10,072 bases of DNA from Bacteroidota bacterium. Its GTDB lineage: Bacteria; Bacteroidota; Bacteroidia; Chitinophagales; Chitinophagaceae. The DNA is taken from positions 1,828,931 through 1,839,002 of the forward strand of contig CP058707.1 in the NCBI GenBank assembly GCA_013414745.1. The letters run 5' to 3'. Of the stretch, positions 5,885-10,072 are shown piece after piece. Within the stretch, counting starts at the first letter, position 1, and the number at the start of each line of letters is the position of its first letter. The notes under the pieces were generated by a model that did no database searches, had not been told where the DNA came from, and saw only the letters and a program-made list of their open reading frames with translations. The position numbers were made by a program, and so were the translations under genes.

Positions 5885-6946
5885 TCAGATCGTACTTGGC
5901 AGATTATTTTGGCTGCTTATGGTAGTGTTGAGTATAAATCCGGGATAGGGGTTGAGGTTCATTTGACTCATGTAAATGGCATGTTGACCACAATCGGCAA
6001 AAGTGCTACCGTTAATTTCAATGAGAGCATCGTTTAAGACATGTAAACCGAATTTGGCATTTTTTAATGTGCTGTTTGTCATAGTAATTTTATTGGCGCT
6101 ATTACTTGCCGTAATGCCTCCCCACCAATCACAACTGGCTTGCAAAATGGTATTGTTTATCATGTTCAAATCGTGGGTTGCATCCAACGCAATACTACTT
6201 GTTGAAGTGAACCATAATTCACAGGCATCCAGGGTTATATCTGCATCAATAGTAAGTATGCCATCGATATAAAATTTCTTGCCCTGAATTACGCCATTAC
6301 TGCCATAGTTGCTCAATAGGTTGGCGGAAGTCAGGTTGGCGACTTGTGTGTTTGGAAGCAGAATGATATAAGGCATACTGGCAATATTGGAACCTGCATT
6401 GGGGTTAGAGGTTGTGGTACAGCAATGATTGGCATTGGGTTGGTATAATGTGATAGTTGTTGTTATGGAACAGCCTGAACCGGAAGCGGTGATGATATAT
6501 GTTCCTGCCGGGAGATTTGAAAAGGTTCCTGCTGGGTTTTGTGTTCCTATGTTTGGTGAAATAGAATATGTTAGATTTGGAACACCGCCCTTGTTTGCAA
6601 AAATGTATCCATTACTATTCACACAATTGGGGTTTAATCCAATTCCATCAAATTTTAAATCAAATCCAAAGGTAAATACGCATGTTGGGTTATTCACATC
6701 TTGTACGCTAAATGTATGGGCTCCAAAGGATAAATTTTGTGTATTATTCTGACCATCAATTAAGACCGTGTAATTGCCTGAACCTCCACGAATTGAATAG
6801 TTTATTGACCCCAGGCAATTGTTTCCAAAGGTAAGTTTATAATAAACCGTAAATTTCTCATCCCATTTAACTTGATCGAAAGCGGTAGATGGGGGATTTG
6901 TACTTGGAAAGTTTAATTGCGAGGTGATGAGGGTGTATAATAACAA
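5885..6946 (-). CDS. Giant protein open segment: two SprB-like repeats, then start of second beta-helix
   Basis: Residues about 35-95 of this segment (CLGSINYSIRGGSGNYTVLI, LSFGAHTFSVQDVNNPTC) and 100-170 (CVNSNGYIFANKGGVPNLTY, FSNLPAGTYIITASGSGCS) fit the SprB repeat: G-G-x-P/G-x-Y-x-x-x, then L-x-x-G-x-Y/H-x-x-x-V-x-D/G, then C. SprB is the gliding adhesin of Flavobacterium, and these repeats occur widely in T9SS surface proteins. A beta-helix begins after CCTTTSNPNAGSNIASMPYI: KKFYIDGILTIDADITLDA, CELWFTSTSSIALDAT and GWWGG-like NTILQASCDWWGGIT. The ATG at 6946 lies just after a frame break near 6930. Confidence 0.8.
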   Translation of the reverse strand: MLLYTLITSQLNFPSTNPPSTAFDQVKWDEKFTVYYKLTFGNNCLGSINYSIRGGSGNYTVLIDGQNNTQNLSFGAHTFSVQDVNNPTCVFTFGFDLKFDGIGLNPNCVNSNGYIFANKGGVPNLTYSISPNIGTQNPAGTFSNLPAGTYIITASGSGCSITTTITLYQPNANHCCTTTSNPNAGSNIASMPYIILLPNTQVANLTSANLLSNYGSNGVIQGKKFYIDGILTIDADITLDACELWFTSTSSIALDATHDLNMINNTILQASCDWWGGITASNSANKITMTNSTLKNAKFGLHVLNDALIEINGSTFADCGQHAIYMSQMNLNPYPGFILNTTISSQNNLPSTI

Positions 6947-7191
6947 GTCGATGCAGAAGAATAATCAATGTAGTTAGGATTATTAATTGTCCACCAAGTT
7001 GGCTTAACCACACCCGGATCGAAGTACGTGATATTTGTAGTATTAGGATTCTGAATGAAGAGTTTATAAACCGCCACGTTTACATTGGGAGCAAGAATAA
7101 ACTGACCTTCGTTTTTAATATCAGCGAAGGGCCTTGTTGGTTGTTCGGATCCGAATGCTGGGCCAAAATTGGGTGGTACTCGTAGTGCCAT
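6913..7191 (-). CDS. Giant protein open segment: linker after the first beta-helix
   Basis: PPNFGPAFGSEQPTRPFAD, NEGQFILAPNVNVAVYKLFI and DPGVVKPTWWTINNPNYID are in frame; the last residues (TPSSPRN) are not. The apparent ATG (7189-7191) is not a gene start. A TAA (7195-7197) precedes it in the same frame, but the neighbouring frame reads FNVWHYEY across this stop. The intended protein is probably GEK..FNVWHYEY.PPNFGPAFG, with two compensating indels at about 7175 and 7200. No domain is recognised. Confidence 0.65.
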   Translation of the reverse strand: MALRVPPNFGPAFGSEQPTRPFADIKNEGQFILAPNVNVAVYKLFIQNPNTTNITYFDPGVVKPTWWTINNPNYIDYSSASTCYYTPSSPRN

Positions 7192-7194
7192 ACA

Positions 7195-7785
7195 TTAAAA
7201 AGCGGCTTTTTCACCAATATATATTTCAGGTGGCGAAGTTGATAACACACCACCCGGGTTATAATAATTTTCATGAACACTGCTTCGGAAAGTTGAGCCA
7301 TCCGGGATTTCAAAATTCGCATAGGTTAAAGTTGGTATTGAGTTAATTGTGGTTGGTGGTCCAATATTAAATGGTTTATTCACTGATGCAGTGACCAGTA
7401 TTGTCTGGCCCGTTCCTGCATTGTAGTCAAAGTAAGAATGTGAATTATTGTAAGTAAATATCATATTCTTGTCTAACTTAAACAAACTGGGAGTGCATGG
7501 CTCTATACTACCATTTAATATAACACCCGCAGCTTTAATATTTTTAACTTCAGACGTGTTATTATTAAAAGTTGTCTTGCCCTGAAATTTGCAGCCTACA
7601 AATACAATTCCATTAAGTGTGTTATTGTAATCTTCAACATGATTGTTTTCATAATTAAACGTACAATCTTTAAAAAGGGCGTATTTGGAGGTATCCACAT
7701 TGGCCGCATCTCGGGTAAAAAGATATATTGGTGATTTAGCATGATTAACCGTAAATGTGCATTCATCAAAAACATTTGCTGACAA
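7195..7785 (-). CDS. Giant protein open segment: end of the first beta-helix
   Basis: Reads on from PQPLSANVFDECTFTVNHAK (frame open upstream to about 7803) through KYALFKDCTFNYENNHVED, NGIVFVGCKFQGKTTFNN and IKAAGVILNGSIEPCTPSLF. The recurring D/G-C-x-F pattern every 20-30 residues marks beta-helix coils. The segment ends at a TAA that is probably produced by an indel in a T5 run rather than by a true stop. Confidence 0.7.
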   Translation of the reverse strand: MSANVFDECTFTVNHAKSPIYLFTRDAANVDTSKYALFKDCTFNYENNHVEDYNNTLNGIVFVGCKFQGKTTFNNNTSEVKNIKAAGVILNGSIEPCTPSLFKLDKNMIFTYNNSHSYFDYNAGTGQTILVTASVNKPFNIGPPTTINSIPTLTYANFEIPDGSTFRSSVHENYYNPGGVLSTSPPEIYIGEKAAF

Positions 7786-7869
7786 TGGTTGTGGGAATAA
7801 AATAGTTTATTATAATTCTGGTACTGGGTGCCATTTGGTCCTGAAAAATCGTCTTCGAGAAAAGTAACT

Positions 7870-8196
7870 TTAATAAATTTGGGTTGGTCCAAGGCGCCAT
7901 TCGGATAACACCCTCCAAAATGAGCCTACTATTGTGCCACCCTCAAAGGTTACATTCAATCCATTGGATTCAACCGTGGCTTGTGTTTGAAGATCGCCTT
8001 CTATGAGCAGGGCATTATCGTCGTAATCAGCATAATAGGACTCTTTTGATGTAATCCATTGAGAAACAAAATCTGCGTTTGGGTTTGATGGATGAATTTT
8101 TGACAGGATGGTCAAAGCATGGGCATAGGAATATTTCACACTACATTTTTCAATTACAATCTGGCTGCAACCATCGAGTGGAGCGTTTGTTGGCAC
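7870..8196 (-). CDS. Giant protein open segment: central coils of the first beta-helix
   Basis: The frame is open upstream to about 8265, where GVGVSNNPLANAPATGIDIE and PNDYVPTNAPLDGCSQIVIE are read. G-I-D-I-E-P-N is a recurrent motif of Bacteroidota beta-helix proteins of the pectate-lyase-3 group. It continues KCSVKYSYAHALTILSKIHP and GLNVTFEGGTIVG, then breaks near 7920. The protein resumes as HFGGCYPNGALDQPKFIKVT and FLEDDFSGPNGTQYQNYNKL (7918-7805). Confidence 0.7.
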   Translation of the reverse strand: MPTNAPLDGCSQIVIEKCSVKYSYAHALTILSKIHPSNPNADFVSQWITSKESYYADYDDNALLIEGDLQTQATVESNGLNVTFEGGTIVGSFWRVLSEWRLGPTQIY

Positions 8197-9065
8197 ATAA
8201 TCGTTTGGCTCAATATCGATGCCCGTTGCCGGTGCATTGGCCAGGGGGTTATTACTGACACCAACTCCTGGCCGGTATTATAGATGTCGCACTCCAACAA
8301 TTTGATATATTTTCCGGCACTGATTGAAATCCCAATACGGGAATTGTTATTGCAGTCAATATTCTGGAACAGATTGTAATCTAGGCCTCCATTCGGGTTC
8401 TGGTCTTTTGTCAGAAAATTAGAGTATATGGCTCCAGTAATTGGGTGTGTAAGCCCTCCATTAATCGTTATTCCATCCAAACAGAAATTATTGAAATTGC
8501 AATCAGTAACAGTAAAGTTCTTATTGTATCCGTCTATCCTTAGTCCGGTAGCCGCGACCTGAATATCATTAGCTGTACCCCCTAAAACATTTGGAGCACC
8601 ATTATTATTGCTCCCACCAAATATCATCTTGCTATTATTTCCATCACCTTCAATATGGGAAAGTACAATATTCTTACATTCGTAAAAATTGAACAAAGTA
8701 CCCGGGTTGGCGGTATACGTTGACAAACTACAAACAATAGGATTCGGATTGGGATTCTGATTCGGATTCGCATCAAAACAACCGTACCTTTGGCCGTCTG
8801 CAAATTTGAAAATTGAAGCGGGTGAGCCACCAGTACCGGTTGCGCCGGTAATGGTTAAATCGGTACATTCTATAAAGTCAAATAATATGCGATTCGCTGG
8901 AAAGTTGATATTGGGATCCTGGATATTGATTAAGTAGGTTCCTGATGGAATATTTAAATTGACAGCCCCTTTTCGGTCGTTGATAAATGATGACGCATTA
9001 TTGCAGCTTAAAGCATCATTCGCTGTGCCATTACCTACGGCGCAAAAATCGGTTTTTAAATCCAA
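8154..9065 (-). CDS. Giant protein open segment: N-terminal Ig/SprB-like domain and pectate-lyase-3-like beta-helix
   Basis: The ATG at 9065 is internal. The same frame is open back to about 9360, encoding ENCTITVTGNNYSYSITLY, GKWATFTGLSAGSYTISIS and YLPYSDYFDKQNSSDNNNG. From 9063, DLKTDFCAVGNGTANDALSC plus AVNLNIPSGTYLIN is the opening of the pectate-lyase-superfamily fold (D-F-G-A-V-G-D-G-x-x-D-D, then I-P-x-G-x-Y). Cys replaces the usual Gly, and Ala follows Asn where the family prefers D/T. Beta-helix coils follow (ILFDFIECTDLTITGATG, LFNFYECKNIVLSHIEGDG, NFTVTDCNFNNFCLDGITIN). A short Asn-Pro repeat interrupts them at 8741-8770. True coding ends near 8265; the final residues are out of frame. 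Confidence 0.8.
   Translation of the reverse strand: MDLKTDFCAVGNGTANDALSCNNASSFINDRKGAVNLNIPSGTYLINIQDPNINFPANRILFDFIECTDLTITGATGTGGSPASIFKFADGQRYGCFDANPNQNPNPNPIVCSLSTYTANPGTLFNFYECKNIVLSHIEGDGNNSKMIFGGSNNNGAPNVLGGTANDIQVAATGLRIDGYNKNFTVTDCNFNNFCLDGITINGGLTHPITGAIYSNFLTKDQNPNGGLDYNLFQNIDCNNNSRIGISISAGKYIKLLECDIYNTGQELVSVITPWPMHRQRASILSQTIMCQQTLHSMVAARL
8741..8770. repeat. GATTCG hexamer tandem repeat (five units) encoding Asn-Pro
   Basis: GATTCG-GATTGG-GATTCT-GATTCG-GATTCG on the plus strand gives NPNQNPNPN on the minus strand, inside the first beta-helix and between two cysteines (GCFDA...IVCS). In-frame hexamer units can gain or lose copies without breaking the frame. It is probably an exposed loop between coils. 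Confidence 0.75.
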
Positions 9066-9563
9066 GTTTAGTATAGTATTGCCATTGTTATTGTCACTGC
9101 TATTCTGTTTATCAAAATAGTCTGAGTATGGTAAATAGGTTAGAATAGAAAATGTAGAGGTGGTAGGTTGACCTTGAACGGAAGTAGTTGAAATGCTAAT
9201 GGTATAGCTACCTGCAGACAGGCCAGTAAAAGTTGCCCATTTTCCAGAATTAATATTGCCATCTAGGTTTCCTGAAGTTGTTGGAATGATCTGGTAGAGG
9301 GTTATCGAGTACGAGTAGTTATTACCTGTTACAGTAATGGTGCAATTTTCGGCTAGTGTTGAGTGTTATTCAATAAAAAACTTGCACCTTTAGTTCACCT
9401 TGTGTGGAGGAACAAGCCGCCTTAGTTTGATAGGCATCGAATAGAATGCTGGTGCTTCCAAATGTCTGGTTGGTAAACAAAAAAGGAATAATACGGGGAA
9501 GAGGTAACGAAATGGCACGTTACAATGAAGCGTTGTTTTCATAATAAATTTGTTTTGTGAAAA

Positions 9564-9595
9564 CTAAGTTAATGAGAATTAGGAGAACTGTCAAA
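9564..9595 (-). promoter_or_regulatory. Candidate Bacteroidota-type promoter for the giant gene and coupled propeller gene
   Basis: On the minus strand TTTG (9592-9595) is followed after 20 bases by TAACTTAG (9564-9571). This compares with the Bacteroidota consensus TTTG, 19-21 bases, TAnnTTTG; one base of the -7 element differs. The initiation point would give a leader of about 15 bases before the ATG at 9542. No Shine-Dalgarno sequence is seen, as is usual for this phylum. Confidence 0.35.
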
Positions 9596-9665
9596 ATAAA
9601 TTGTACCCTTCTTTGAGAATCGGTTACTCATGCAACAAGTTTTGGTTTATACAATACATATCCAT

Positions 9666-9693
9666 TGAGGTGCATCGTTAACGGTAAACCTCA
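9666..9693. promoter_or_regulatory. Imperfect 28-bp dyad upstream of the giant gene
   Basis: TGAGGT (9666-9671) and ACCTCA (9688-9693) are inverted arms around a central CGTTAACG (9676-9683). Comparing the two 14-base halves gives 11 matches. Its form suits a dimeric regulator's operator or a weak cruciform, about 70 bp upstream of the candidate -35-like element. No regulator is known. Confidence 0.35.
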
Positions 9694-9773
9694 TGTCATT
9701 GAGACCCACAGTTCGGAATTTGCAATTCCCAACCAATCTCCGGGGATTTTTAATCCGCTTAGATTCTCCGTTT

Positions 9774-9820
9774 CGGATGCAACGCATTTGGAATCCTGTT
9801 TGCGCCCAATCGTCTGAACC
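9774..9820. repeat. Interspersed intergenic repeat, copy 3 (interrupted)
   Basis: Matches copies 1 and 2 in two blocks, CGGATGCAACGCATTTGG and GCGCCCAAT-C-GTCTGAACC, separated by about 10 extra bases (AATCCTGTTT). As with copy 1, it lies just beyond a T9SS tail and continues into the similar TTGATTTCTAATCTATG. Confidence 0.7.
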
Positions 9821-9838
9821 TTGATTTCTAATCTATGT

Positions 9839-9960
9839 TCACTTTTTCTCCGCATACTCCACCCGAAGAACATACATGCTCTTGGTAAGCACTTTTACAT
9901 CGATGACCTCTTCATGAATTGAAAAAAATCATGCCCGCCCTCGTGTATCCTTATAACTGG
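9839..9960 (-). pseudogene. Relic of a third propeller gene 3' end (T9SS sorting-domain tail)
   Basis: Reads SYKDTRGRA, a TGA, FFSIHEEVIDVKVLTKSMYV, LRVEYAEKK, then TGA 9839-9841. It aligns with copy A's tail (LYNVQGELLFTTNEDVIDV, KPLARGMYYLQVE), residue for residue around V-I-D-V-K. The similarity also continues at nucleotide level into the downstream intergenic repeat, so it is a diverged segmental copy of copy A's 3' end. It has no upstream propeller sequence, no YPNP and an internal stop, so it is a true fragment. It begins exactly where the metallopeptidase ends. Confidence 0.65.
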
Positions 9961-10072
9961 TCAAATGTGTTTCCTTGGTTCAGGTCGCCGGTTTTGAATC
10001 CTTTCATAAACCAAAACATACGTTGCTCGCTGCTTCCATGGGTAAAGGCATCGGGCACCACATAACCTTGCG
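9951..10072 (-). CDS. Neutral zinc metallopeptidase (YpfJ-like), C-terminus only
   Basis: The last 39 codons before TAA 9951-9953, running in from the window edge. It reads [19 protein letters not shown], then [27 protein letters not shown]-x-F-T-H-G-(S/T)-S-x-Q-R, W-F-x-x-G and G-D-x-x-Q-G/C-D/N-T-F are the conserved C-terminal signature of the neutral zinc metallopeptidase family (Pfam Zn_peptidase). The HExxH zinc site lies outside the window. The end sits where the family normally ends, so the 3' end appears complete. The gene is uninterrupted here and probably outside the T9SS module. Confidence 0.8.
   Translation of the reverse strand, partial: QGYVVPDAFTHGSSEQRMFWFMKGFKTGDLNQGNTFDQL

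Larger units (their letters stand above)
3661..9542 (-). pseudogene. Giant secreted beta-helix protein with SprB-like repeats and T9SS type A sorting domain, frame-broken
   Basis: The span encodes about 1,960 residues. The start at ATG 9542 gives a signal peptide (FRYLFPVLFLF) and then, after a shift at a T-run near 9480, a mature start TNQTFGSTSILFDAYQTKAA. Approximate domain order: Ig/SprB-like 37-125; pectate-lyase-3-like beta-helix about 158-780 (DLKTDFCAVGNGTANDA, IPSGTYLIN, GIDIEPN); two SprB-like repeats 900-1037; second right-handed beta-helix 1040-1617; charged helical region 1630-1840; T9SS tail 1886-1960 (ISIYPNPGTDIV). About 16 breaks occur, roughly one per 370 bp, each resuming with family-consistent sequence. 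Such proteins are exported by Sec plus T9SS and act at the surface as adhesins or polysaccharide-binding or -degrading factors. No catalytic residues can be confirmed. It leads the coupled propeller gene. Confidence 0.8.
9543..9838. other. Noncoding region upstream of the giant gene
   Basis: Holds the candidate promoter (9564-9595), an imperfect dyad (9666-9693) and interspersed repeat copy 3 (9774-9820). A minus-strand frame at 9691-9873 and short plus-strand frames show no protein features. Confidence 0.55.

Noticed and set aside
5005..6752. Plus-strand open frames with hydrophobic stretches antisense to the giant gene.
   Set aside because: Hydrophobicity arises from the complement of Asn/Thr-rich beta-helix codons. 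The minus strand is clearly coding.
9629..9664. A plus-strand ATGCAACAAGTT identical to the first 12 bases of the S9 peptidase gene.
   Set aside because: The match ends after 12 bases and the frame stops after 12 codons; probably chance.
1..10072. CRISPR array, transposase, toxin-antitoxin or defence system.
   Set aside because: No regularly spaced repeats, no transposase or nuclease motifs and no small gene pair are visible on either strand.

Overview
The window looks like a chromosomal segment of a Bacteroidota bacterium. The evidence is three type IX secretion system (T9SS) type A C-terminal sorting domains with Y-P-N-P motifs, SprB-like repeats, a beta-propeller family typical of Chitinophagia/Saprospiria-like genomes, and a plausible Bacteroidota-style promoter. 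No mobile-element gene, RNA gene or CRISPR array is visible. Every gene I can support is on the minus strand, so the biological order runs from high to low coordinates.

Layout, right to left. (1) 9951-10072: last 39 codons of a neutral zinc metallopeptidase (YpfJ-like). (2) 9839-9960: a decayed T9SS tail, the relic of a third copy of the propeller gene's 3' end, then a short intergenic repeat at 9774-9820. (3) 9543-9838: noncoding, with an imperfect 28-bp dyad and a candidate promoter. (4) 3661-9542: one very large secreted protein gene (about 1,960 codons). It has a signal peptide, an Ig/SprB-like domain, a pectate-lyase-3-like beta-helix, two SprB-like repeats, a second beta-helix, a helical region and a T9SS tail. 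Its stop overlaps the next start (ATGA). (5) 2204-3664: propeller gene copy B, with T9SS tail. (6) 1757-2203: noncoding, rich in short repeats, ending in a strong hairpin before copy A. (7) 287-1756: propeller gene copy A, a paralogue of B. (8) 160-286: noncoding, with a second copy of the repeat. (9) 1-159: signal peptide and N-terminus of an S9 (prolyl oligopeptidase) family peptidase.

The three long genes are broken by about 30 small indels. The protein always resumes in a new frame at the expected point. Where copies A and B can be compared, several breaks are homopolymer-length differences present in only one copy. This fits uncorrected long-read errors better than gene decay, but raw reads would have to decide. 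I list the whole-gene spans (as frame-broken) and also the individual open segments.

Functional reading: a surface or secreted module. A giant beta-helix protein is translationally coupled to a secreted beta-propeller protein, whose gene has been duplicated and partly homogenised. The block lies between direct repeats (T9SS tail plus intergenic repeat) next to two housekeeping-type peptidase genes, so it may be an accessory insertion. I see no defence system or other recognisable novel machine. The module itself and its repeat-bounded structure are the most interesting content.
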